The notes under the pieces were generated by a model. The model saw only the letters and a list, made by a program, of their open reading frames with translations. It did no database searches and was not told the origin of the DNA. Of a stretch of 64,000 nt of DNA, positions 1-8,596 are shown one piece after another. How positions within the stretch are numbered: position 1 is the first letter of the stretch; every line of letters starts with the position of its first letter. Source of the DNA: Elusimicrobiota bacterium (lineage in GTDB: Bacteria > Elusimicrobiota > Elusimicrobia > FEN-1173); assembly GCA_016714745.1 (NCBI GenBank), contig JADKCG010000019.1, positions 24,392 to 88,391 of the forward strand. Reading direction: 5' to 3'. A program made the translations under genes and the position numbers.

Positions 1-1046
1 CGCTCTAACACCACCACAATGTCCATGCGCCCTTTCCGTGCGGTGCGAAGCGGCAAGGTGAGCGTGGCGGGTTTTCCGGCGTTCTCTTGCCACTCTTTAA
101 CGGCTTCGCCCTGGACGTCCAAAACGGTGAACCCGTCCGGCAGATCCAGGGTGAGGGTGTTGATGGTGTTCTGTAAAACTTCAATGCCCAACCGACTTTT
201 TATTCGAAGGGCATCGTCCAAAACCGAAATCAAGTGGTCCACGTCCGCATAGATTTGCGCGGGCCCCTTGGCGGTGTCGGGGGCGAGGGGGTTCCAGGTG
301 GCTGTCACCGAGTCTGAGGGAGATAAAAGGGCGCGCACACGGGTGCCGTTCGCCACGCTGGACACTTCCCGCTGGAGCGCCTGGGGTAAAGTAATGTCGA
401 GGTTCCGTTCGGGGATATCAAAAATCCATTCGGTGAGGGGGGTGCGGGCGATGGGGAGGGTCAAGGACTGGGTGGCGGAAGATTCCGGCACGGGCACGGA
501 GAAGTGAAGTTCCACTTTATGGGACCCGGCGTTGGTCAAGGTGATAAAAAGTCTTCCGTCTTCGACCTGGGCGTCAGCGGATTTTCCGTCTAAAAGGATC
601 TCTTGGAAAGCCACGCTTCCTGGGAAAAGATCCAACCGGATAGGTTTGGTGGGCCGACGGGGGACCTCGACCCGAAAATAAGCTGTAAAGATTGCGCTGT
701 CACCTGAAAGCCGGCCGCGGTAGGACGCTTTGGAGATGGACGCTTCGCTCGAAGGGGCCTCGGGGGGCACAAGGGTATGGATTAACCGGGTGAATTCTTC
801 CCGTGACAGGAGGACGTCGCCCTCCGCCATAGAAAATTCAGGAATTTTGGTGGGGCTCGTGAGGCGGAGGAGTGTTTTGTATTCGTCCCAGGTCAGCCGC
901 ACGTTCTTCGCGTCCAGTTTCAAAACTTCCCGAAGGACCTCCCAAGGAAGCCGGAGTTTGGCGTTGGACGGTTTGTCGTCGATCTTGGCGAAGGCGGGAA
1001 AAACCGCCAGGGCTGTTAAAAGAATAAGGAGGACGGACCTTTTCAT
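1..1046 (-). CDS. Secreted protein of unknown function (3' end outside window)
   Basis: The frame is open from an ATG at 1046 to the window edge, about 348 codons without a stop, so the C-terminus is missing. Residues 1-20 form a signal peptide (KR, then a leucine/alanine core ending in AFA), so export is likely. The mature part is rich in beta-strand-like segments with no enzyme motif I recognise; repeated phrases on leucine- and threonine-rich strands resemble an envelope or Ig-like protein. It lies downstream of the sigma/anti-sigma pair on the same strand, after a gap of about 146 bp holding a hairpin, so it may be a target of that sigma factor. No function is assigned. Confidence 0.75.
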   Translation of the reverse strand, partial: MKRSVLLILLTALAVFPAFAKIDDKPSNAKLRLPWEVLREVLKLDAKNVRLTWDEYKTLLRLTSPTKIPEFSMAEGDVLLSREEFTRLIHTLVPPEAPSSEASISKASYRGRLSGDSAIFTAYFRVEVPRRPTKPIRLDLFPGSVAFQEILLDGKSADAQVEDGRLFITLTNAGSHKVELHFSVPVPESSATQSLTLPIARTPLTEWIFDIPERNLDITLPQALQREVSSVANGTRVRALLSPSDSVTATWNPLAPDTAKGPAQIYADVDHLISVLDDALRIKSRLGIEVLQNTINTLTLDLPDGFTVLDVQGEAVKEWQENAGKPATLTLPLRTARKGRMDIVVVLE

Positions 1047-1165
1047 AAGGTGGTTTTTAAGCTTAATGGGAAAACGGTGTGAGGTCAAGGACATTTTTTT
1101 TGGCTCCGGCAGTTAGACACCGGGGATTTGAAAAAGTTCCTGAGGTTGGGTCTTGCTCTCCTCCT

Positions 1166-1182
1166 GCGGGCGGGACGCCCGC
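1166..1182. repeat. Perfect 7-bp inverted repeat with 3-base loop
   Basis: GCGGGCG, loop GGA, CGCCCGC. It sits in the 146-bp gap between the anti-sigma gene and the secreted protein on the minus strand. No T-run follows on either strand, so it is not a classic intrinsic terminator; it could be an mRNA-stabilising hairpin or a REP-like unit. Confidence 0.5.
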
Positions 1183-1192
1183 GCTCCATAGG

Positions 1193-2419
1193 CTATCGAG
1201 CTGTTTGTTTTTTGAAACGGACGGGGAGATTTGTGTGGGGGATAATTTTTAGGTGGTAGGGTTGGGTCATGACGGTCAGTTGCATCATTCCGGAGGCGGC
1301 GGATGTCTCAATATGTAAGATAACAACCTCGTCTTTGGTTACTATCGTTTCGGTCATTTGAACATTAAATCCGCTGGAACCGCGCTCACCCAGGAATATC
1401 CCGACGACCATTGAATCTTTAAAGTTCACTGCCGGAACGGGGGACGGGAATCCCATATTGGATTGATGTTCGTTCCACAGTTTTGCCCATGCGCCGGCAT
1501 CTCTGATGACGATTTCCCGATAATCTTCAATTCCGCTGGAATCGCCCTGCCATTCTTGGCTTGGCGAGCCAGCTTTTTGTCGTTGGGAGGGTTTCATTTC
1601 GGCCGCCTCTGACTTACGGATCTTCTTGCCGGCTAACGGTGCTTGAGGGACCAATATTTTATTCCTCTCTGGATCGTTAAAGTCCGCACCAGGAGCCCCG
1701 TTCTCTTTTTCAAAAGAATGGCTTGTTTGGGGTGAAACGGTGGGTTCCCGACCTGCCGGCGCGGAAGCGAGTGTCTTTGTTTTTTCCAATGATTCTGCGT
1801 TAAATCCACTTATTCCAGCTCCTTCTTGTCTGGACGCTCCACGGAGAGTTTGACCGGATTCTCTCTGTAGAGAAGGAGAGCGCGTTGCCGGCGATCCCGA
1901 TGTTGTTCCCCCAGAAAAGTCTAATTCCTTTTTTGAACCAATGGTTGGTGTTGGTGGATAGGGTTGCTCTTGGTAAAATTTCCCTATGGCTTTAAGCTGT
2001 GGGCCGGCATCTTTTCTGTCTTCTAAAGCCGCATCACTCTCTTCGTTGGCCCGTTCGGGGATGGCAAAATCGGCAGAACGAACGGATTGCATTTTAATTT
2101 GCGAGGAATGGAACGATAATTTGGAATCACGGGCCACATAGACCATCACCAGGGCGGCCGTTGCGGCGCCGAGGAGCGGAAATGTCCAGGGGAGCCAAGC
2201 GCGGGGTCGAGGTTTTGATTTTATTTGGCGGAGATGATAGAACCCGGCGGGGGGTGTTGGGGCCGGGACGGATTTCAGGAGGGTTCCCAGTTGTTTTAAT
2301 TCGGCCAACTCTTGGCGGAGTTTTGGTGATTTGGCCAGGGCGCGGTCCACCTCTGCCTTTTCGGTTAAAGTCAGGGCGCCGTCGAGATAGGCGGAAAGCT
2401 GTTCGTTTGTGATATTCAT
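1193..2419 (-). CDS. Anti-sigma factor with C-terminal PrcB_C-like domain
   Basis: 408 residues. The first 60 residues resemble the anti-sigma N-domain (YLDGALTLTEKAEVDRAL) but without the HxxxCxxC zinc ligands, so this is a zinc-less version. One membrane segment lies at about 74-96. A long low-complexity, Ser/Lys/Gln-rich linker (about 100-300) follows, then a C-terminal domain (about 345-400) with the GSSGFNV...PYHLKII pattern typical of PrcB_C. I infer an inner-membrane anti-sigma factor whose outer domain binds a signal or protease partner. Its ATG overlaps the sigma-factor stop (ATGA, 2416-2419), so the two are translationally coupled. Confidence 0.8.
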   Translation of the reverse strand: MNITNEQLSAYLDGALTLTEKAEVDRALAKSPKLRQELAELKQLGTLLKSVPAPTPPAGFYHLRQIKSKPRPRAWLPWTFPLLGAATAALVMVYVARDSKLSFHSSQIKMQSVRSADFAIPERANEESDAALEDRKDAGPQLKAIGKFYQEQPYPPTPTIGSKKELDFSGGTTSGSPATRSPSLQRESGQTLRGASRQEGAGISGFNAESLEKTKTLASAPAGREPTVSPQTSHSFEKENGAPGADFNDPERNKILVPQAPLAGKKIRKSEAAEMKPSQRQKAGSPSQEWQGDSSGIEDYREIVIRDAGAWAKLWNEHQSNMGFPSPVPAVNFKDSMVVGIFLGERGSSGFNVQMTETIVTKDEVVILHIETSAASGMMQLTVMTQPYHLKIIPHTNLPVRFKKQTAR

Positions 2420-3000
2420 AGGTCCCTCAACAGTGGCGCCAGTCGTTCCTTCAATGTGGCCCGGGCCCGGGCGATTCGGGATTTGACTGTTCCCAGCGGC
2501 AGGTCCAAGAGGTCGGCAATTTCCTCATAGCTTTTGTCTTCCATTTCCCGGAGCGCCAGGGCCGCCCGTTCGTGGGGATCCAATTTCGCCAAGGCGTCCT
2601 GAACCAGCCGTTGGCGTTCGGCGGTTTCGGCGGGGGCGTCGGTGCGGTCTTTGGGGTCGGCGATTTCCATGGGACGGGGGTCGTCCTCCCCTTTATCGTC
2701 GCCGAAAATGGAGATGTGTTTCCAGAACATTCGGCGTTTTTCGTAGCGCACCCGGTTTTTCCAAAGATTAACACAGATCCGATAAGCCCATGAGCCGAAA
2801 TCCGCTTCTCCCCGAAACTGGTTGATGCGCCGATAGGCCGTGATAAACGTTTCCTGGGCCAAATCTTCTCCGTCCGAGGTGTTTCCGCAGAGCCGCACGG
2901 ACAAGGCGTAGAGGCGCGCCCCGTGCTGACGAAAGAGGGGCTCAAAGCTCTCCTTCGATATCTTAGACCCTTTCGGATCCGAAAAGTTCCCTGGTTCCAC
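2416..3000 (-). CDS. ECF RNA polymerase sigma factor (sigma-70 family, RpoE-like)
   Basis: 194 residues. Region 2 is visible as EDLAQETFITAYRR with the following FRGEADFGSWAYRI segment, and region 4 as the helix-turn-helix DLPLGTVKSRIARAR near the C-terminus; no region 3 separates them, as in ECF factors. The start is GTG at 3000 since no ATG lies near in frame. It is the first gene of a pair with the overlapping anti-sigma gene and is divergent from the phosphoglycerate mutase gene. An envelope-stress role is inferred from the membrane anti-sigma partner. Confidence 0.9.
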   Translation of the reverse strand: MEPGNFSDPKGSKISKESFEPLFRQHGARLYALSVRLCGNTSDGEDLAQETFITAYRRINQFRGEADFGSWAYRICVNLWKNRVRYEKRRMFWKHISIFGDDKGEDDPRPMEIADPKDRTDAPAETAERQRLVQDALAKLDPHERAALALREMEDKSYEEIADLLDLPLGTVKSRIARARATLKERLAPLLRDL

Positions 3001-3047
3001 AGGCGGATATTATCACACAAGGGGATGCTGATCCAGTGAGAAGTTCA

Positions 3048-3053
3048 TATAAT
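3048..3053 (+). promoter_or_regulatory. Possible -10 box upstream of gpmA
   Basis: A perfect TATAAT lies 37 bases before the gpmA start; no convincing -35 lies 16-18 bases upstream. A Shine-Dalgarno-like AAGGAG follows at about 3076-3081. Confidence 0.35.
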
Positions 3054-3089
3054 AGTCCCTCTTCATTCACTTTATAAGGAGTCGCGATC

Positions 3090-3728
3090 ATGGGAAAACT
3101 TGTTTTGGTTCGGCATGGGCAGTCGCAGTGGAATTTGGAAAACCGATTTACCGGGTGGGTGGATGTTCCGCTCACGGAAACTGGGGAGAAAGAGGCCCGT
3201 CGGGCCGGGGAACATTTGAAAGGGATCAAATTCAATCGGGCGTTCACCTCGGTTCTTCAACGGGCACAGAAAACTTTGGCGAACATCCTTGACGTTGTGG
3301 GTCAAAAAGATTTGCCCGTGGAAAAAAATCAGGCTTTAAACGAGCGGCATTACGGCGCCCTTCAAGGATTAAACAAAGAAGAGACCGCCAAAAAGTTTGG
3401 GGCGGACCAGGTGAAAATTTGGCGACGGAGCTACGATGTCCCCCCGCCAAAAGAGAAGACCGACATGAATCCCGAGGGAATCGCGGAAAGTTTAAAAGAC
3501 ACGGCCGCCCGAACCTTGCCCTATTTTTACAGCGCCATTCTGCCTCTTGTCAAAAAAGGGGAAACCATTCTGGTGGCCGCCCACGGCAACAGTCTGCGGT
3601 CTATCGTGATGGATTTGGACAAGCTCACCAAAGAGCAAGTATTGGAGCTGAACCTCGACACGGGGGTGCCCATTGTTTACGATTTGGACGAGCGGGGGCG
3701 GGTGTTAGAGAAGAAAATACTGAAATAG
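3090..3728 (+). CDS. gpmA: 2,3-bisphosphoglycerate-dependent phosphoglycerate mutase
   Basis: 212 residues. It interconverts 3- and 2-phosphoglycerate in glycolysis through a phosphohistidine. The RHG motif is at 8-10 (His9 the likely phospho-acceptor), followed by the family signature around TGWVDVPLTETG, LNERHYGALQG, and the second catalytic His in AAHGNSLR. The length is that of the shorter bacterial dPGM branch (E. coli has about 250). Start: ATG at 3090 after an AAGGAG ribosome site. It stands alone, divergent from the sigma/anti-sigma pair. Confidence 0.95.
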   Translation: MGKLVLVRHGQSQWNLENRFTGWVDVPLTETGEKEARRAGEHLKGIKFNRAFTSVLQRAQKTLANILDVVGQKDLPVEKNQALNERHYGALQGLNKEETAKKFGADQVKIWRRSYDVPPPKEKTDMNPEGIAESLKDTAARTLPYFYSAILPLVKKGETILVAAHGNSLRSIVMDLDKLTKEQVLELNLDTGVPIVYDLDERGRVLEKKILK

Positions 3729-3757
3729 CCGGGATTCCTCGGTTGGCATGGGGCCAC
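3726..3757 (+). repeat. Stop-codon-anchored repeat, copy 1
   Basis: Begins at the TAG of gpmA and reads TAGCCGGGATTCCTCGGTTG and on. A near copy starts at the TAG of the gene ending at 15330. Confidence 0.5.
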
Positions 3758-3849
3758 ATTCAACAGTTTTTGAAACAGAAAATGAAAGTCCTCTCTCCGG
3801 TTTTGGACATCGTCCGATAAATCGGGCAACACCAAAAAGAGCGGGATTT

Positions 3850-4629
3850 TTATTTGGGGGTATTTTTGTAAATCTGGTCTGCTTCGGGCATCCACCTTTC
3901 TAAATCGCGGATGCGGGTTTCGTGGCTGGGGTGGGTGGAGAGGAATTGTGGCGGGGATTGTCCACTGGAGGCGGTTTCCATGCGTTTCCAGAACGCCAGG
4001 GCTTCCTGGGGGTTATAGCCGGCTTTGGCCATGTAGATGAGGCCAATGCGGTCCGCCTCAGATTCTTGGCTTCGACCAAAGGGCAAAACCGCACCGATCG
4101 TGGCGCCCAGCCCAAAAGCCTGAATCACCATTTGGCGGGTTTCGGCGGGTTTTTTCTGAAGGGCAACCTCAAGTGTTTGGCCGCCCAGGTTGATAAGAAG
4201 GTTTTGGGACATGCGCTCCGCTCCGTGTTTGGCGATGGCGTGGGCAATTTCGTGGCCGAGCACGACCGCCAGGCCGGCTTCGGTTTTGGTCACAGGGAGG
4301 ATTCCGCTGTAGACCGCGACCTTTCCGCCGGGGAGACAAAACGCATTTTGGTTTTTGGGGTCGTCGATCAGAATGTATTCCCAGTCGTAGTCGGGACGGT
4401 CGGAGACTCGCGCGATCCGTTCGCCCACGCGCCGAACCATGGCCGTGGCCGTAGAGTCTGGGGAGACTTTGGCTTGGCCAATCACTTCTTTATAGGCTTG
4501 AACCCCCAGGGTGAGTTCTTGGTCTTCGGGAACAATGTTGAAAGAACGGCGGCCCGATACCGGAATGGTGGCGCAGGCGGCCAACAATAAAGGAGAGACC
4601 AGTGAAACCCAGAGGAATAGATTTTTCAT
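3850..4629 (-). CDS. M48-family metallopeptidase, predicted lipoprotein
   Basis: 259 residues. A lipoprotein signal runs to the lipobox LLLAAC, with Cys19 as the lipidation site. The zinc motif HEIAH is at 126-130 and the third ligand glutamate is in SQESEADRIGL. This is the Oma1/LoiP/YcaL type of envelope protease that cuts misfolded membrane or periplasmic proteins. A longer upstream frame exists, but this ATG at 4629 gives a clean signal peptide and lies 6 bases past a minus-strand TATAAT (4636-4641). It is divergent from the DedA gene. Confidence 0.9.
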   Translation of the reverse strand: MKNLFLWVSLVSPLLLAACATIPVSGRRSFNIVPEDQELTLGVQAYKEVIGQAKVSPDSTATAMVRRVGERIARVSDRPDYDWEYILIDDPKNQNAFCLPGGKVAVYSGILPVTKTEAGLAVVLGHEIAHAIAKHGAERMSQNLLINLGGQTLEVALQKKPAETRQMVIQAFGLGATIGAVLPFGRSQESEADRIGLIYMAKAGYNPQEALAFWKRMETASSGQSPPQFLSTHPSHETRIRDLERWMPEADQIYKNTPK

Positions 4630-4666
4630 CCATACATTATATAAAACCAGGTTGGGGGACACATTC

Positions 4667-5323
4667 ATGATCGGCCATATCACAGAATGGATTTTAGAAG
4701 CGCTCCGGACCAACGGAGGATGGAGTGTTTTTGTCGGTGTTTTAATAGAACAGGTCATCGTTCCCATTCCGTCCCCGGCCATCATTATGGGGGCGGGGTT
4801 CATCCTTATTCCACCGGAGTCGTCCTGGACAGTGGCCTTCTTGAAAGCCTCTTTAGAAATTGTTCTTCCGGGGGTGCTTGCTTCTGCGCTCGGCGCCATC
4901 GGAACGTACTACGTTGGGCGATACGGGGGGAAAGCCTTTGTGGATCGGTTCCAGAAATTCCTGGGGTTCCAATGGTCCGATGTGGAAAACATTGGCGCCC
5001 ATTTCACCCGGCGGGGAGAAGAAATCTCCCTTTTTTTGCTACGGGCGGTACCGATCGTTCCTTTGTCGCTCATATCCGTGGCGGGCGGGGTTTTGGAACT
5101 CCCTTTGGGGCTTTTCATGGTCTGGTCGGTGCTGGGCACCATCGTTCGGTGTTATCTCTTGGCGTTCCTTGGCTGGCAGATGGGGGGGAAAGCCTTGGAG
5201 CTCGCCCGTGGCGTGGACCGTTTTGAAAGTCTGATTTCGGTCGTGATGGCGGCCGGTGTGGTGGCGGGGATCCTGTACGTACGCCACCGGGTCAAGAAAG
5301 GGATGTCGGAGAATAAAAAGTAA
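4667..5323 (+). CDS. DedA-family membrane protein (SNARE-associated/VTT domain)
   Basis: 218 residues, with hydrophobic segments spread over the length and an amphipathic re-entrant region near the N-terminus (PIPSPAIIMGAG). The central FLGFQWSDVENIGAHFTRRGE segment and the LLRAVPIVPLSLISVAGG stretch fit the DedA core, including the conserved arginine and prolines. The family is linked to undecaprenyl-phosphate or phospholipid translocation and membrane homeostasis. The frame opens upstream at 4511, but the ATG at 4667 fits the family N-terminus. The substrate cannot be told from sequence. Confidence 0.88.
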   Translation: MIGHITEWILEALRTNGGWSVFVGVLIEQVIVPIPSPAIIMGAGFILIPPESSWTVAFLKASLEIVLPGVLASALGAIGTYYVGRYGGKAFVDRFQKFLGFQWSDVENIGAHFTRRGEEISLFLLRAVPIVPLSLISVAGGVLELPLGLFMVWSVLGTIVRCYLLAFLGWQMGGKALELARGVDRFESLISVVMAAGVVAGILYVRHRVKKGMSENKK

Positions 5324-5343
5324 ACGCCGGATCGGTGGGGAAA

Positions 5344-7059
5344 CTACTTGAGGGAGTCGAAATAAACCGCCATTTCGCGGGCGGTGCGATCAACGCTGAC
5401 CTGGGGCGTGACGGCCAGGGCCCCGCGGACCATGGCGGCTCGACGGATGGGATCATTAAATGCCGCCGCGAAATCTTTCAGGGCTTTTAAAAAGGAGTCG
5501 GGGTCGGGTTGCCCGTTGGCATAACTGACGCCGAACCCGTTGGGACGCGTGCCCTTGGGGGCGGCGCCTTCGATGAAGACGAATTCCGGCACGGCACCGT
5601 CGGGATTGGCGATTACGGCCGCGCCGTTCATCTGAGCTTTCATGAACCCGGTGGCCGAGGCTTCCCGCCCATCGTCGGAGAGCATGACGGACCCGTCTGA
5701 TCCGTAGAAAAGCCGAGGGGCTTCCCAGACATTGTAATTGTGCAAGAAGATCACGCGCTCGCCTAATGTCTCATCACGGTTTAAAAATTCCACCAACCCA
5801 TACACCATTTTTTCCGACACGTTGTCCCGTTGGTAGATGCGCCCGCCGACCACCAGAACGACGCCGGTGTCGAGAAAAGCCTGGCGGCGGTGAGGGTCAT
5901 GAAAAATACGTTCTAAGATGTCCAATCGTTTGTAACTGGTGATGCGGCGGGTCCAGAGCGCCACCGGATGGTGGCGCATTTTTTTTGCCCAGTGGGGCCA
6001 GAGGAGGGCTCGCCGCCAAAGCCATTCCAGAAATTCTTCCTTTAACTTTTCTTTGGCCGCGATCAATTCTTGATCGGAGAGAGAGTCCGCCCGGGCGAAG
6101 ACGGGGTGTTGCCAATAGGGCACGCTGACTCCATTGGTGACGTGTTTAATCTTGGCGGCCTGGGCGCGGAGGGAAGGCATGGCCCGCATGACGCGGCCGT
6201 GTTTTTCGGCCACGCCGAAGGCTCCGTCGGAAATGCCCACCAGCATTTGAGTAATGTCGATCTTTCCGTCGCGCAGGTAGGGCCCATACACCGCGGGGTT
6301 CATTCGCGTCAGTTCCAGCGTTTCTCGGGGCCAGATCGGGTGGGCGTACTCCAACGGGGTATGGTCGTTAAAGACGGTGCGGGATTCGGCGAAAAGAGGG
6401 TCGGTCGCCAATGCGTCGTTCACCAGTTTCGGATGGCCGAAGAGCGTTGGCGTTTCGCTCATCACCACGACATCCGGCCGAAATCCGATGGCCTTCGCCA
6501 CGGCGAGGGCCCCCCGGCCCACCAGCCAACTGTGAAGGAGCCGTTGTCGATCCGCCCAGGCATTCGGGTCGTACGTGTGGGCGGGAGCGTCTTCGGCGCA
6601 GGGGTAGACCACGTCGCCGATTTCGGGGCAATCCAGGAAATACACGACGGAGGGACCGTAAGGGGCTTTCCAGACTTTCACTGAAATCTGGCGGCCGTCG
6701 AAAAGGGGCAATTCCAACGCGAACCCCGCGTCTGTTAAAACATCGCGAAGGTAACGGCCCGCGGGCACGCGTTCTAAAATGAGGTGGTTCCAATCGTGCC
6801 AGGCTTGGCTCCAGACGGTGTTGTAGAGGAGGGAGACCCCCACCACGCGGGCGCCTTGTTCCTCTTGGGCGATCACCCTCTCCCGCAGGAGGGGCCCAAT
6901 CCCGCCAACCGAAGTGGACATCCCTGCGGCCTGGGCGGCTTCCAACCCAAATCGTTTCTCCACGGCGGAAAGAATCTCCGGCGTCAAGGACATTTCCATG
7001 GCCACTTCCAAAATGTGGCGGGGGGAAAGACCTGTTTGAAGGGGGGTGGGTTCGTTCAT
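5344..7059 (-). CDS. Alpha-glucan phosphorylase (GT35), short divergent form
   Basis: 571 residues. It likely releases glucose 1-phosphate from glycogen-like glucans with pyridoxal phosphate. The C-terminal half keeps RRITSYKR, VVGGRIY and the PLP-lysine block DDGREASATGFMKAQMNG, where Lys474 aligns with the Schiff-base lysine of the EASGTGNMK signature. Asn and Gly of the canonical motif are changed to Phe, and the protein is much shorter than the 700-850 residues of classical enzymes. The ATG at 7059 is preferred over one 31 codons upstream because the longer N-terminus is not family-like. It is divergent from fumC. Confidence 0.82.
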   Translation of the reverse strand: MNEPTPLQTGLSPRHILEVAMEMSLTPEILSAVEKRFGLEAAQAAGMSTSVGGIGPLLRERVIAQEEQGARVVGVSLLYNTVWSQAWHDWNHLILERVPAGRYLRDVLTDAGFALELPLFDGRQISVKVWKAPYGPSVVYFLDCPEIGDVVYPCAEDAPAHTYDPNAWADRQRLLHSWLVGRGALAVAKAIGFRPDVVVMSETPTLFGHPKLVNDALATDPLFAESRTVFNDHTPLEYAHPIWPRETLELTRMNPAVYGPYLRDGKIDITQMLVGISDGAFGVAEKHGRVMRAMPSLRAQAAKIKHVTNGVSVPYWQHPVFARADSLSDQELIAAKEKLKEEFLEWLWRRALLWPHWAKKMRHHPVALWTRRITSYKRLDILERIFHDPHRRQAFLDTGVVLVVGGRIYQRDNVSEKMVYGLVEFLNRDETLGERVIFLHNYNVWEAPRLFYGSDGSVMLSDDGREASATGFMKAQMNGAAVIANPDGAVPEFVFIEGAAPKGTRPNGFGVSYANGQPDPDSFLKALKDFAAAFNDPIRRAAMVRGALAVTPQVSVDRTAREMAVYFDSLK

Positions 7060-7169
7060 AACGATCCAATGATAACAATTTTGGTAGAATAGGCCATCGA
7101 TCCAGCAAAAAAAAAGTGACCGCTGGTTTGGTTGACGTTTAAATAAATTCATCTTCCCGAGGCTTTTCC

Positions 7170-8582
7170 ATGAAAACCCGAACAGAAAAAGATTCTTTGG
7201 GAACCAAAGAAGTTCCCGCGGATGCGCTCTATGGGATCCAAACCTTGCGCGCGGTTGAAAATTTCCCTGTCAGCGGATGGCGGTTCCCCCGTTCGTTCAT
7301 CCGGGCGTTGTCCTTAATTAAAAAATGCGCCGCCCAGGTCAATATGGAGATGGGATTTTTGGATCGAAAGACGGGTGAGGCTGTGCGCCAATCAGCGGCA
7401 GAAGCGGCGGAAGGGAAATGGGACGATCAGTTCCCTGTGGATATTTTTCAAACGGGGTCCGGCACCTCCACCAACATGAATGTCAACGAAGTGATTGCCA
7501 GCCGAGCCAACGAAATTTTGGGTGGCCAACGGGGTGCGAAGTCTCCCGTCCATCCCAACGATCACGTGAACCGGGGTCAATCCTCTAACGATGTGATCCC
7601 AACGGCCATCCACGTGGCCGCCTTGGAATCTCTGGTCAAGGAGTTGGTCCCGGCTCTCGAGGTTCTGCATCGGGCGTTAGAGGAGAAGGCGATCGCCTTC
7701 GACGGCATTTTAAAGATTGGTCGGACCCACCTCCAGGACGCCGTGCCCATGCGGCTGGGCCAAGAGTTCGGTGGATACGCCAGTCAGGTGGCGCACAGTG
7801 TTCAGCGCGTGAAGAATTGCATTCCCCATTTGGCTGAGTTGGCCTTAGGGGGCACGGCCGTGGGGACGGGATTAAATGCCAACCCGGCGTTCATTGATGG
7901 CGTGATTCATAAGTTGGGAGCGGAAACGGGGCTTCCTTTTGTTGGGGCACCGTCGCGTTTTGAAGCCTTGGCGGGGAGGGACGCCTGCGTCGAGACCAGC
8001 GGCGCGCTAAAGACCGTGGCCGTATCGCTCATGAAAATCGCCAACGATCTCCGCTGGTTGTCTTCGGGGCCTCGCTGTGGTATCGGTGAAATAGAATTGC
8101 CTTCCCTTCAACCCGGCAGTTCGATTATGCCAGGGAAGGTCAATCCCGTGATCCCCGAAGCCGTGGCCATGGTGTGCGCTCAAGTGATTGGGGCCGACGT
8201 GGCGATTACGGTCGGCGGTCAATCCGGAAACTTCGAATTGAACGTGATGAAACCCATGATTGCCCACAATCTGCTTTCCTCTATTGCGATTTTGGCCAAC
8301 GTGTCCCGCCTGTTGGCCGACCGATGCGTGAAGGGCATAAAAGCCAACACCGCGATCGCCGAAGGATTTATCGAGAAAAGTCTCGCCATGTGCACCGCCC
8401 TGGCCCCCAAAGTGGGCTATGACAAAGCCGCCGAGATCGCGAAAGAAGCCTACGCCACCGGAAAAACCGTCCGCCAGGTCGCCCTAGAAAAGAAAATTCT
8501 GTCCGAAAAAGAACTTGAACTCTTGTTGGATGCCCGCGCCATGACCGAACCCGGCGTGACGCTCGACGGAGCGGGCGGGTAA
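7170..8582 (+). CDS. fumC: Fumarate hydratase class II
   Basis: 470 residues. It hydrates fumarate to malate in the TCA cycle. Visible blocks are TGSGTSTNMNVNEV, VHPNDHVNRGQSSND (catalytic region), KIGRTHLQDAVP, LALGGTAVGTGLN and the superfamily signature GSSIMPGKVNP. GQSSND and the TGLN block favour fumarase over aspartase, although VIPEAV after the signature is somewhat aspartase-like. Length is normal. Together with the dicarboxylate-type transporter at 50519-51895 it may serve C4-dicarboxylate use; that link is inference. Confidence 0.93.
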   Translation: MKTRTEKDSLGTKEVPADALYGIQTLRAVENFPVSGWRFPRSFIRALSLIKKCAAQVNMEMGFLDRKTGEAVRQSAAEAAEGKWDDQFPVDIFQTGSGTSTNMNVNEVIASRANEILGGQRGAKSPVHPNDHVNRGQSSNDVIPTAIHVAALESLVKELVPALEVLHRALEEKAIAFDGILKIGRTHLQDAVPMRLGQEFGGYASQVAHSVQRVKNCIPHLAELALGGTAVGTGLNANPAFIDGVIHKLGAETGLPFVGAPSRFEALAGRDACVETSGALKTVAVSLMKIANDLRWLSSGPRCGIGEIELPSLQPGSSIMPGKVNPVIPEAVAMVCAQVIGADVAITVGGQSGNFELNVMKPMIAHNLLSSIAILANVSRLLADRCVKGIKANTAIAEGFIEKSLAMCTALAPKVGYDKAAEIAKEAYATGKTVRQVALEKKILSEKELELLLDARAMTEPGVTLDGAGG

Positions 8583-8596
8583 AGCCTCCGTTTTCC

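Noticed and set aside
3850..4899. Longer M48 protein starting at 4899
   Set aside because: The extra 90 residues overlap the DedA gene, are not family-like and would bury the lipoprotein signal; the ATG at 4629 fits better.
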